Assembly (NCBI GenBank): GCA_020633335.1
Contig: JACKDU010000001.1
Span: forward strand, 620,001 to 684,000
DNA: 64,000 bases
Source: Myxococcales bacterium
Lineage (GTDB): Bacteria; Myxococcota_A; Polyangia; Nannocystales; Nannocystaceae
Reading direction: 5' to 3'
This document shows positions 41,445 to 48,611 of this stretch, piece after piece (the first letter of the stretch is position 1; each line of letters begins with the position of its first letter). Below the pieces are notes generated by a model. The model ran no database searches. It was not told where the DNA came from and saw only the letters and a list, made by a program, of their open reading frames with translations. Made by a program: the position numbers and the translations under genes.

Positions 41445-43505
41445 ATGGCGCGTAGTCTCCGGAGCCCCTCGCTTGTCCTCTCCCTCGCGGTGGTCGTCGC
41501 GTGCAGCAGCGACGACACCGCCTCCACCGTCACCGACACCAGCGGCGCGACGCTGCCGACGACCGTGAGCGCGAGCGCGTCGGCGAGTGCGAGCGCGACC
41601 GCCTCGGCGAGCGACGGCTCGAGCGGCTCGACGAGCGACGCCTCGGGGAGCGGCTCGGCGAGCCAGGGGACGACGAGCACGACGGGGGCGACGAGCGAGA
41701 CCGGCTCGACGTCGGCGAGCTCCGACAGCGACGGCACCAGCGGGACCACCGGCGGGGTGATGTGCACCGACGCCGATTGCCCGAACGGTCAGTTCTGCAA
41801 CGCGATGAGCGGGATGTGCGAGCCGGGGTGCAACGAGGACGCCGACTGCATGGCGCCGACGGTCTGCGACCTCGAGAGCAACACCTGCAAGGGCTGCGTC
41901 GTCGACGGCAACTGCGCGCTCGGGACGATCTGCGTCGAGTCGGAGTGCGTGCCCGGCTGCAACGATCAGCAGCCCTGCCAGGGCGGGCTCAAGTGCTGCG
42001 GCGGCGAGTGCTACGACGTCCTGGTCGACCTCGGGAACTGCGGCGACTGCGATCAGGTCTGCGACGCCTACCCGAACGCGGAGGCGCTCTGCGAGGGCGG
42101 CTCCTGCCTCTTCGGCCCCTGCGCGAACGGCTACGAGGACTGCGACAAGAACCCCGACAACGGCTGCGAGGTGAAGGGCCAGTGCGCCTGCGACCCGGGC
42201 TCGCAGATCGAGTGCTACACCGGCGACGCGAACACCAAGAACGTCGGCAAGTGCAAGTCGGGGATGGCGACCTGCAACCCCGAGGGGACCGCCTACGGCC
42301 CCTGCGAGGGCGAGGTGCTGCCCGAGGCGGTCGACGCCTGCTCGAACAACGTCGACGACAACTGCAACGGCGTGGTCGACGAGGATCCGGACCTCGACAA
42401 GGACGGGTGGACGGTCTGCGGCGGCGACTGCTGCGACGAGATCGGGATCGCCTGCATGAACCCCGAGCTGGTCAACCCCGGCGCCTTCGAGGTCGCCAAC
42501 AACATGGTCGACGACGACTGCGACGGGGTGAAGGACAACGCGGTCGCGCTCTGCGACGGCGGCCTCGCCTCGAACTCGGCGAACGCGCTCGACTACGCCA
42601 AGGCGATCGACCTCTGCCAGTTCACGGTCGAGAACCCGCCGCTCAAGGACAAGAAGTGGGGGGTGATCTCCGGCGCGCTCACCCTCGCCAACGGCGCGGG
42701 CAACCCGAACGCGAACTCGCGGTCGATCCGCGACAAGTTCGGGACCAACAACCCGGCGAAGAAGGGGCAGCGCCTCGCGGTCCTCTCGTCGGGCTACGCG
42801 GCCGCGCCGGGCCAGACCAACCCGAACTACGCGGCCTTCCAGGGGGGCGTCAACACCGGGACCTCGAGCGCCGCGCCGGCCGACTGGCTCGCGGCCAACG
42901 GCAACAAGTTCCCGAACGCGCCGGGCTGCCCCGCCGCGCCCTCGACGACCGCCTACAACCCGGTCCAGCTCAAGCTGCGGATCCGGGTGCCGACCAACGC
43001 GAACTCGTTCTCGGCGAAGATGTTCTTCTACTCCGCCGAGTACCCGGAGTACGTCTGCACCTCGTTCAACGACTACTTCGTGACGCTGGTCGACTCGACC
43101 GACAACGGCAACCCGGCCGACAAGAACATCGCGATCTACAAGTCGGGGAACAACACCTACCCGGTCGGGGTGAACATCCTCAAGGCGGCCAACGGCCTCT
43201 TCACCGAGTGCAAGAACGGGACGATCAGCCAGTGCCAGGCGCCGACCGCCTACAACGGCTGCACCGGGACCTCGCTGGTCACCGGCACCGGCTTCGACGT
43301 CAACGCCTCGGCCTGCGGCTACAACGGCTTCACCGGCGGTGGCACCGGCTGGCTGACGATGTCCGGCAACGTGACGCCGGGTGAGACGATGGAGATCCGC
43401 TTCACGATCTGGGACACCGGCGACCAGGTCTGGGACTCGGTGGTCCTCCTCGACTCGTGGGAGTGGTCGGTGCAGGCCGCCCAGCCCGGCGTCCAGCCGG
43501 GGTAG
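41445..43505 (+). CDS. Lipoprotein with Cys-rich, MopE-like and choice-of-anchor L domains (copy 2)
   Basis: A 686-residue paralogue of the preceding gene with the same domain order: lipobox VVAC (Cys20), Ser/Ala/Thr linker, Cys-rich region, two MopE-like acidic motifs (ACSNNVDDNCNGVVDED; ANNMVDDDCDGVKDNA) and choice-of-anchor L domain (SAKMFFYSAEYPEYVCTSFN). The Cys-rich part is nearly identical to copy 1 over long stretches, whereas the segment between the MopE motifs and the anchor-L strands (residues about 390-500) and the region just before the last domain strands (about 600-640) differ clearly. This mosaic pattern suggests tandem duplication followed by gene conversion and local diversification of exposed parts. 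It ends in QPGVQPG, as copy 1 does. Confidence 0.85.
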   Translation: MARSLRSPSLVLSLAVVVACSSDDTASTVTDTSGATLPTTVSASASASASATASASDGSSGSTSDASGSGSASQGTTSTTGATSETGSTSASSDSDGTSGTTGGVMCTDADCPNGQFCNAMSGMCEPGCNEDADCMAPTVCDLESNTCKGCVVDGNCALGTICVESECVPGCNDQQPCQGGLKCCGGECYDVLVDLGNCGDCDQVCDAYPNAEALCEGGSCLFGPCANGYEDCDKNPDNGCEVKGQCACDPGSQIECYTGDANTKNVGKCKSGMATCNPEGTAYGPCEGEVLPEAVDACSNNVDDNCNGVVDEDPDLDKDGWTVCGGDCCDEIGIACMNPELVNPGAFEVANNMVDDDCDGVKDNAVALCDGGLASNSANALDYAKAIDLCQFTVENPPLKDKKWGVISGALTLANGAGNPNANSRSIRDKFGTNNPAKKGQRLAVLSSGYAAAPGQTNPNYAAFQGGVNTGTSSAAPADWLAANGNKFPNAPGCPAAPSTTAYNPVQLKLRIRVPTNANSFSAKMFFYSAEYPEYVCTSFNDYFVTLVDSTDNGNPADKNIAIYKSGNNTYPVGVNILKAANGLFTECKNGTISQCQAPTAYNGCTGTSLVTGTGFDVNASACGYNGFTGGGTGWLTMSGNVTPGETMEIRFTIWDTGDQVWDSVVLLDSWEWSVQAAQPGVQPG

Positions 43506-43530
43506 GCCGGCGCCCCGCCGCGACCCTCGG

Positions 43531-43563
43531 GGGCCCGCGCTCCGCTTGGCGGAGGGCGGGCCC
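43531..43563 (+). terminator. Terminator after the second choice-of-anchor L gene
   Basis: A long hairpin: outer stem GGGCCCGC (43531-43538) with GCGGGCCC (43556-43563), inner stem CTCCGC/GCGGAG and a 3-base loop, followed by TGTGGTATT. It lies 26 bases after the stop codon. Confidence 0.65.
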
Positions 43564-43700
43564 TGTGGTATTCGGGCCGTGGATCGACGCCGGGAGGACG
43601 AGAGTCTAGCTTGGTGCTCTGCACCGTGGGCGGCGCTGCGCCGCCCGAGCTCCACGCCAGTCAACATTCACAAGGAAGGCTGTTCCAGAGGCCGCGATCG

Positions 43701-43780
43701 CCGGGATATGCTATCGCCGGCGACGGGCTGGACCAACCCCGCAAATCGCGGTTCCGTGCGCCGGCGATAGCATATCCCGG
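43701..43780. repeat. Perfect 21-bp inverted repeat around a 38-bp centre
   Basis: Positions 43701-43721 (beginning CCGGGATATGCTATCG) are the exact reverse complement of 43760-43780 (ending CGATAGCATATCCCGG). The 38-bp centre contains a smaller inverted pair, CGCAAATCGCG. The arms contain AT-rich TATGCTAT, unlike the surroundings. There is no open frame in the unit and no other copy in the window. The form fits a miniature palindromic repeat (REP or MITE type) or a large cruciform or hairpin. Confidence 0.8.
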
Positions 43781-43845
43781 CGGCGGCCTCAGTGAGCCTT
43801 CCATGTCCCAGGTCGAGAGGTAGACAGCCCCTCGGCGACGATCCA

Positions 43846-43877
43846 GCGAGGGACGGTCCGTGCGGACCGTCCCTCGC
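43846..43877. repeat. Perfect 15-bp-stem hairpin
   Basis: GCGAGGGACGGTCCG (43846-43860) and its exact complement (43863-43877) enclose a 2-base TG. On the plus strand it is followed by GTCATTTC, a poor T-tract. It may be a terminator or part of the same element as the 21-bp inverted repeat 66 bases upstream. Confidence 0.7.
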
Positions 43878-43954
43878 GTCATTTCGGGGTCCGCGCGGAG
43901 CATCCTGCGAGGTGATGAGCGCCCTTCGGCCAGACCACGGCGGAGCGGCTGGCG

Positions 43955-44167
43955 ATGCAGCGGGAGGTCGCGGCCGCGACCACGCCGCTGGTGCGGGGAC
44001 GGCTCCTCCACCTGCTGCTGGTGCTCCCGGCCACGCCCGCGGCCTCTCGCGAGGTGCTGGTCACCAAGGCGCGGAGCTTCGAGGCGACGATCGTCGAGGA
44101 CGGCTTCGCGACCCTGCGGCCGAAGGGCGGGGTCCCGGCCGTCGCGCGCGCGCGAAGCGGTGGATGA
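43955..44167 (+). CDS. Small hypothetical ORF, possibly a gene remnant
   Basis: A 70-codon frame (MQREVAAATTPLVRGRLLHL and onward) whose third positions are almost all G or C, as in real genes here, although it has no recognisable domain. The frame is open for 11 more codons upstream (APFGQTTAERLA) without a start, so it could be the 3' end of a gene whose front was lost in the neighbouring repeat region. There is no clear Shine-Dalgarno. It converges on the HIT gene with a 20-base gap. Confidence 0.35.
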   Translation: MQREVAAATTPLVRGRLLHLLLVLPATPAASREVLVTKARSFEATIVEDGFATLRPKGGVPAVARARSGG

Positions 44168-44187
44168 TCCGAGCGCGAGCGTCGCGC

Positions 44188-44622
44188 TCAGGCCGACGCG
44201 CCGGCCTGGCCGATGTGGAGGGCGATCGCGTTGGCGAGCTTCGCCCCCTCGGTGTGGTCGAGCGAGGTCATCGGCCAGCCGATCCCGAGCCCCTGCTTCG
44301 GCGAGGGCTTGGGGATGATGTGGAAGTGGACGTGGAAGACCGCCTGGTGGGCGCCGGCGCCGTTGTTCTGGAGGACGTTGTAGGTCTTGGTGCCGGTCGC
44401 GGCGATCACCGCCCGGCAGAGGCGCGGGAGGATCTTGCCGATCGCCGCCGCCGACTCGTCGTCGAGCTCGTCGAGGGTCGCCGCGGCCCGCTTGGGGATC
44501 ACCAGGGTGTGACCCGGGCTCAGCGGGTTGATGTCGAGGAAGGCGAGGACGAGGTCGTCCTCGTAGACCCGGTGGCAGGGGATCTCGCGGCGGATGATCT
44601 TGGCGAAGATCGTCTCGGACAT
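44188..44622 (-). CDS. HIT-family nucleotide hydrolase (Hint-type)
   Basis: A 144-residue histidine-triad protein, a cytoplasmic enzyme that hydrolyses nucleoside phosphoramidates and related AMP conjugates. Evidence: TIFAKIIRREIPCHRVYEDD at the N-terminus, DINPLSPGHTLVIPKRA, and the triad HVHFHIIP with the catalytic central His near residue 103. The length is typical for Hint. The start at 44622 is chosen since homology begins there. TATACT (44636-44631) is the best -10 box in this part of the window and ends 8 bases before the ATG, with no Shine-Dalgarno, which predicts a leaderless mRNA. It diverges from nagZ with 49 bases between starts. Confidence 0.92.
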   Translation of the reverse strand: MSETIFAKIIRREIPCHRVYEDDLVLAFLDINPLSPGHTLVIPKRAAATLDELDDESAAAIGKILPRLCRAVIAATGTKTYNVLQNNGAGAHQAVFHVHFHIIPKPSPKQGLGIGWPMTSLDHTEGAKLANAIALHIGQAGASA

Positions 44623-44630
44623 GGCGCCGG

Positions 44631-44664
44631 AGTATAACGCCCGGCGCCGCCCTGCTGGTACGAT
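44631..44664. promoter_or_regulatory. Divergent -10 boxes for the HIT gene and nagZ
   Basis: On the minus strand TATACT (44636-44631) is 8 bases from the HIT start; on the plus strand TACGAT (44659-44664) is 7 bases from the nagZ start. No good -35 box is visible for either. Confidence 0.5.
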
Positions 44665-44671
44665 CCCGCCC

Positions 44672-45781
44672 ATGGCGACCTCGCCCTCGCGCTGGCAACC
44701 AGGACAGCTCCTCTTCGTCGGCTTCGCCGGCACAAAGGCCCCGCGCCCGCTCCTCGAGGCGATCCGGGCCGGGCGGATCGGCGGGGCGATCCTCTTCCGC
44801 CGCAACATCGAGTCGCCGGCCCAGGTCCGGGCGCTCTGCGACGAGCTCCACGCGGCCGCGCCCGCGGACGCGCCGCTCCTGATCGCGATCGACCAGGAGG
44901 GCGGCCGGGTCCAGCGCCTCCGCGAGCCCTTCACGGTCTGGCCGCCGATGCGTCGGGTCGGCGAGCTCGGCGATCTGGCGACCACCGCGGCGGTCGCCGA
45001 GGCGCTCGCGGTCGAGCTGGGCGAACACGGGATCGACCTCGACTTCGCGCCGGTGGTCGACGTCGACACCAACCCGCAGAACCCGGTGATCGGCGACCGC
45101 TCCTTCGGCCGGACGGCCGCCCAGGTCAGCGCCCACGGGGCCGCCTTCATCAAGGCGATGCAGGCTCGCGGGGTCGCGGCCTGCGCCAAGCATTTTCCTG
45201 GGCACGGCGACACGATCAGCGACTCGCACCTCGAGCTCCCGCGCCTGGAGCACGACCTCGATCGGCTGCGTGAGGTCGAGCTCCCGCCCTTCGCCGCGGC
45301 CGCGGCCGCCGGCGTGGCGACGATGATGACCGCCCATGTGCTCTTCCCGCGCCTCGATCGCAAGCGGCCGGCGACCCTCTCGCCGGACATCATGGCGCTC
45401 CTCCGCGGGGAGATCGGCTACGAGGGCCTGGTCTTCTCCGACGACCTCGAGATGAAGGCGGTCGCCGATCACTTCTCGATCGAGGAGCGCACCCTCGGGC
45501 CCCTCGAGGCCGGGGTCGACGCGCTCCTCGTGTGCTCGCAGTGGGACCTCGCGGAGGAGTGCCTCCGCCTCCTCGAGCGCGCGCCCGATCGCCTGATCGA
45601 GCACGGGCTGCGGCGGATGGTCGCGCTCAAGGAGGCCTACGGCCGGACGCGCCGGCCGGTCGCGGTTGAGCGCTCGCTCGAGGAGATCGAGCGCGCCCGC
45701 GAGGAGGGCGCGCGCGGGCCCGCGGGGCCGCCCTACGCCGACCACCAGGCGCTCGCCGAGCGGATCGCGCGGCCCGGCTGA
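44672..45781 (+). CDS. nagZ: Beta-N-acetylhexosaminidase NagZ (GH3)
   Basis: NagZ removes N-acetylglucosamine from anhydromuropeptides in peptidoglycan recycling. The 369-residue single-domain GH3 protein has IAIDQEGGRVQRL, VVDVDTNPQNPVIGDRSFG, the catalytic-loop motif KHFPGHGDT, LPPFAAAAAAGVATMMTAHV and FSDDLEM, whose first Asp (residue 257) is the nucleophile. There is no signal peptide, as expected for the cytoplasmic recycling enzyme, and the length suits NagZ rather than larger secreted GH3 enzymes. The C-terminal 30 residues are low-complexity and lineage-specific. It diverges from the HIT gene; the monooxygenase gene follows after 46 bases and may share the transcript. Confidence 0.93.
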   Translation: MATSPSRWQPGQLLFVGFAGTKAPRPLLEAIRAGRIGGAILFRRNIESPAQVRALCDELHAAAPADAPLLIAIDQEGGRVQRLREPFTVWPPMRRVGELGDLATTAAVAEALAVELGEHGIDLDFAPVVDVDTNPQNPVIGDRSFGRTAAQVSAHGAAFIKAMQARGVAACAKHFPGHGDTISDSHLELPRLEHDLDRLREVELPPFAAAAAAGVATMMTAHVLFPRLDRKRPATLSPDIMALLRGEIGYEGLVFSDDLEMKAVADHFSIEERTLGPLEAGVDALLVCSQWDLAEECLRLLERAPDRLIEHGLRRMVALKEAYGRTRRPVAVERSLEEIERAREEGARGPAGPPYADHQALAERIARPG

Positions 45782-45827
45782 CCCGCGCCTTGCGCCCGGG
45801 CGCGTCGGTGAGCGACCCTCGCCGGCG

Positions 45828-46205
45828 ATGATCGTCGTCACCAACCGGATCCCCGTCGCCGCTGGCCATGAGATCGACTTCGAGGAGCGCTTCAAGCGGC
45901 GCGTCCATCTCGTCGATTCGCACCCCGGCTTCGTCCGCAACGAGGTCCACCGCCCGCGGCCGATGCGCTTCGATCCGCCGACCGGGACCTGGAAGGACGA
46001 CCCCGAGGGCGAGGGCTACTACGAGGTCAAGACCTGGTGGCGGACCCTCGCCGACTTCGAGCGCTGGGTCGCCAGCGACGACTTCAAGGCCGCCCATCGC
46101 GATCGGCCGCCGAAGGAGATGTTCCGCGGGAGCAACGTCCTCGAGATCCACGAGGTGATGACCAGCACCGACCTCGACCTCGGCGAGGGCGGCTCGGCCG
46201 ACTAG
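45828..46205 (+). CDS. Antibiotic-biosynthesis-monooxygenase (ABM/IsdG-like) domain protein
   Basis: A 125-residue protein of the ABM dimeric alpha-beta barrel fold, which includes heme-degrading IsdG-type enzymes and cofactor-free monooxygenases. It begins MIVVTNRIPVAAGHEIDFEE and contains RRVHLVDSHPGFVRNEV, YYEVKTWWRTLADFERWVAS and DDFKAAHRD, the standard helix and strand spacing. The substrate is unknown. A second, broken copy lies 2 kb downstream (48166-48464). The DNA between the copies carries a probable acquired two-gene module, so this copy is the surviving intact arm of a duplication. Trp70 in this copy is replaced by a stop codon in the broken copy. Confidence 0.85.
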   Translation: MIVVTNRIPVAAGHEIDFEERFKRRVHLVDSHPGFVRNEVHRPRPMRFDPPTGTWKDDPEGEGYYEVKTWWRTLADFERWVASDDFKAAHRDRPPKEMFRGSNVLEIHEVMTSTDLDLGEGGSAD

Positions 46206-46224
46206 CGGTGCTGCCGTTGGGCCC

Positions 46225-46941
46225 TCAGGCTTCGCTGTCGGCTTGTGCGGTTGGATCGCGTGGCGCGAGAGCCTCGAGACGAGTGAGCCACTCGTTGAAG
46301 CGGGGGCAGGCGAGGCGTACTCGGTCGAGAGCCATCCTCTTGCCGAGTCGGGGGGCATGGCCGGCGGCCTTCCTTCCCTTCTTGTAGGAACACATCTTCT
46401 CAAGGCGCTTCGAAGGCGCTGTAGTCGGCGAGTCGTTGATGGCCTCACAGCCACCGGAGTCCAAGGCGATCTTCTCGAGTTTGCCGGAAAGCGCTGGCGT
46501 CTCGAGAACCTCTGCGAATACCGTCGGCTCGGCGAAGTAGAGGGCCTCGAGCTCGTGCATTTGCACGTATGGGATGAAGCGGTCGTCTGCATCCGGGCTC
46601 GCGGCGAGTACACTCTCTCGGAGCCGGGCTTCGAGGCCCTCCACGCCGCTCTTCGACTTGGCTTCGGCTACGAAGTCCCAGCCGAGACGAGTTGCCTCTG
46701 GGAAGCCGTAGTAGTCGAAGAAGGTTGTCACGACTGGCCGTCGGCGGTCGGCGAGGAAGTAGCCGAGTTCCCGACAGACCTCCGAGAACGATCGGAGCAT
46801 CCCGCCCTTCGCCTTGCCTTTTCCGATCACCGGGACATGGAGGTCGATCCCGAGGGTGCCCAGGTGCTCAGCGAGAAACGGTCCGAAGAAGCCGGATTCC
46901 GAATAGCCTTCGACGACGATGAAGAGCGTGACGCGCTGCAT
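46225..46941 (-). CDS. DUF4276-family protein (TOPRIM-like), partner of the upstream ATPase
   Basis: A 238-residue DUF4276 protein. Conserved points: the first strand ending in IVVEGYSES (Glu11), TTFFDYYGFP (Asp76-Tyr-Tyr-Gly), IPYVQMHELEALYFAEP (residues 123-139) and ETPALSGKLEKI. The VEG Glu, acidic DYYG and acidic HELEAL fit a TOPRIM-like metal-dependent nuclease fold; that fold assignment comes from family knowledge and is not proven here. Such proteins are nearly always encoded directly after an AAA ATPase, as here: its ATG (46941) is one base after the ATPase stop (TGACATG), implying tight coupling. The likely role is the effector of a defence pair. Codon usage is unlike that of the neighbours. 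Confidence 0.85.
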   Translation of the reverse strand: MQRVTLFIVVEGYSESGFFGPFLAEHLGTLGIDLHVPVIGKGKAKGGMLRSFSEVCRELGYFLADRRRPVVTTFFDYYGFPEATRLGWDFVAEAKSKSGVEGLEARLRESVLAASPDADDRFIPYVQMHELEALYFAEPTVFAEVLETPALSGKLEKIALDSGGCEAINDSPTTAPSKRLEKMCSYKKGRKAAGHAPRLGKRMALDRVRLACPRFNEWLTRLEALAPRDPTAQADSEA

Positions 46942-46942
46942 G

Positions 46943-48046
46943 TCAAGGGTCAGTCTCAATGACGTTCTTCTCGATCAGATCGCCGAGGGTGTAGTCCTCA
47001 AGCCAGCGCTCCAGGTCGGCGGGGTCGAGGCGTCGGAGCGTCGACGCCCCGTTCTCGCGATCGACGACGACGATGTCTTCGGGGTCGAAGTGATCGACGA
47101 GCCCCGGTGACTGGGTTGAGATCACCAGCTGGGTGCGCTCGGACGCCTCATGGATCAGCGCCGCGAGCACCCTGAGGGCGACAGGATGGAGGCCGAGTTC
47201 GGGCTCGTCGATGACAATCGTCGTCGGAGGAGCGGGTTGGAGGAGCGCGGTGGTGAGGGCGATGAAGCGTATCGTACCGTCGGAGAGATGCCAGGGCTGG
47301 AAGGGGAAGGTGCTGCCCTTCTGGCGCCATTCGAGGCGGAGGACCTCGCGCGGGCCCTTGGTGCGGACTTCGAGGAGGAAGTCGTCGAAGAACGGTGCGA
47401 TGATCTGGATGGTTTCGCGGATCCGTTGGTAGCGGTCGGGGTGCTGGTCGCGGAGGTGGGCGAGGAAGGGCGCGAGGTTCTCGCCCTGGGCGCGGAGCTC
47501 TCGGTAGTCGGGCGCATCCGCGTCGCGGCGCATCGGCGCGGTCATGCTGGTGTCGTGGAAGTGGTAGACGATCCAGCTGGAGATGGCTTCGTAGACGTGT
47601 GCTTCACGCGAGCGCGACTTCGGCCACATCACTGACGAGTCATCCTTCCATGCCGTGATGTTTGCTTCGGGGCTGCTACGCCGCGAGACGCTCCAGTGCG
47701 GGTAGCCGTCCCAGTAGGTCCCCACCTCGTGAACGATGAGATCTCCGCTGACGGTCGGATGGAGCTTGAAGGAGAAGCGGTTCTGTCCGAAGTCGAGTTG
47801 CGCTGCGATTTCGCGCGTCAACTGAGGTCCTTGGTAGAGGAAGCCATCGCCGCCGCCGCGCTGGTTGATGTACTCTTGCAGGCCATCGAGGGCCAGAGCC
47901 CGGAGCATCCGAAAGAACTCGATGAAGTTGCTTTTGCCGGCCCCGTTGGCTCCGATCAGAACGTTTCGCCGTTCGAGCTTGAAGTCCTCCACCTCTCGGA
48001 ACGACTTGAAGCCCTGGAGCGTCAGCTTGTTGAGGGAGCGCCCCAT
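46943..48046 (-). CDS. AAA-family (AAA_21/OLD-like) ATPase of a putative defence pair
   Basis: A 367-residue SMC/ABC-type ATPase without long coiled coils. It starts MGRSLNKLTLQGFKSFREVE, has Walker A GANGAGKS (residues 32-39), the ABC-like signature LSDGTIRFIALTTALL, Walker B TTIVIDEPELGLHP and the switch His/Gln region QLVISTQSPGLVDHF. This is the AAA_21 type found in OLD, RecF-like and AbiL/PARIS-like defence systems, where the ATPase senses phage and controls a partner effector. The partner is the DUF4276 gene one base downstream. The ATG at 48046 is chosen since homology begins there; upstream codons run into the ABM duplicate. Lower GC than the flanks supports horizontal acquisition. 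Confidence 0.87.
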   Translation of the reverse strand: MGRSLNKLTLQGFKSFREVEDFKLERRNVLIGANGAGKSNFIEFFRMLRALALDGLQEYINQRGGGDGFLYQGPQLTREIAAQLDFGQNRFSFKLHPTVSGDLIVHEVGTYWDGYPHWSVSRRSSPEANITAWKDDSSVMWPKSRSREAHVYEAISSWIVYHFHDTSMTAPMRRDADAPDYRELRAQGENLAPFLAHLRDQHPDRYQRIRETIQIIAPFFDDFLLEVRTKGPREVLRLEWRQKGSTFPFQPWHLSDGTIRFIALTTALLQPAPPTTIVIDEPELGLHPVALRVLAALIHEASERTQLVISTQSPGLVDHFDPEDIVVVDRENGASTLRRLDPADLERWLEDYTLGDLIEKNVIETDP

Positions 48047-48165
48047 CGCGCACTGAGCTTCGCTCACGGCCGCGTCTGGTTCAAGCCGTCCGGCGATATC
48101 GTGTGGCCGGACTTGGCGGTCTCCGATGCATGGGTGGGCGAACTCACGAACCCCCGTCCTCGGCG

Positions 48166-48464
48166 GCGCGTCGGTGGGCGACCCGGGCTTCGTCCGCAAC
48201 GAGGTCCACCGGCCGCGGCCGATGCGCTTTGATCCGCCGACCGGGACCTGGAAGGAAGACCCCGAGGGCGAAGGCTACTACGAGGTCAAGACCTAGTGGC
48301 GGACCCTCGCCGACTTCGAGCGCTGGGTCGCCAGCGACGACTTCAAGGCCGCCCATCGCGATCGGCCGCCGAAGGAGATGTTCCGCGGGAGCAACGTCCT
48401 CGAGATCCACGAGGTGATGACCAGCACCGACCTCGACCTCGGCGAGGGCGGCTCGGCCGACTAG
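48166..48464 (+). pseudogene. Broken second copy of the ABM-domain gene
   Basis: This 299-base segment is almost identical to 45800-46205 but lost about 107 bases, including the start codon. It passes from GCGCGTCGGTGGGCGACCC, corresponding to the upstream region of the intact copy, straight into the segment for PGFVRNEVHRPRPMRF. The junction falls on a shared ACCC, which suggests a microhomology deletion. It also has a nonsense mutation: TAG at 48294-48296 where the intact copy has TGG (Trp70). Downstream it stays collinear to the stop codon. No translation is expected. Confidence 0.9.
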
Positions 48465-48611
48465 CCCCCCCTCCGCCGCGCGTCCGATCGAGATCAAGGC
48501 GACGCGGCGCGCCGCTCCGAGTCGATCGGCGGGCGTAGCGACGCCGGCTCGATCGCGCGCGAGACCGCCTCGGCCGCGGCAGTGGTACAAGAGGGGGCCG
48601 GGGGGGGAGCG

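Larger units (their letters stand above)
43564..43954. other. Gene-poor stretch with inverted repeats
   Basis: No convincing gene is seen in these 391 bases. The stretch holds a perfect 21-bp inverted repeat (43701-43721 and 43760-43780) and a perfect 15-bp-stem hairpin (43846-43877), described separately. Base composition is more mixed than in the flanking genes. It could be the remnant of a small mobile element or a structured RNA. Confidence 0.5.
46206..48165. mobile_element. Acquired ATPase + DUF4276 module bracketed by duplicated ABM gene
   Basis: About 1.96 kb between two copies of the ABM gene region. The left copy is intact (homology from about 45800 to 46205) and the right copy decayed (48166-48464). 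Inside, both genes read on the minus strand, have visibly lower GC and far less G/C-biased third positions than the flanks, and belong to families typical of phage-defence islands. No transposase, integrase or terminal inverted repeat is seen. The simplest reading is insertion of foreign DNA accompanied by flank duplication. Confidence 0.65.
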
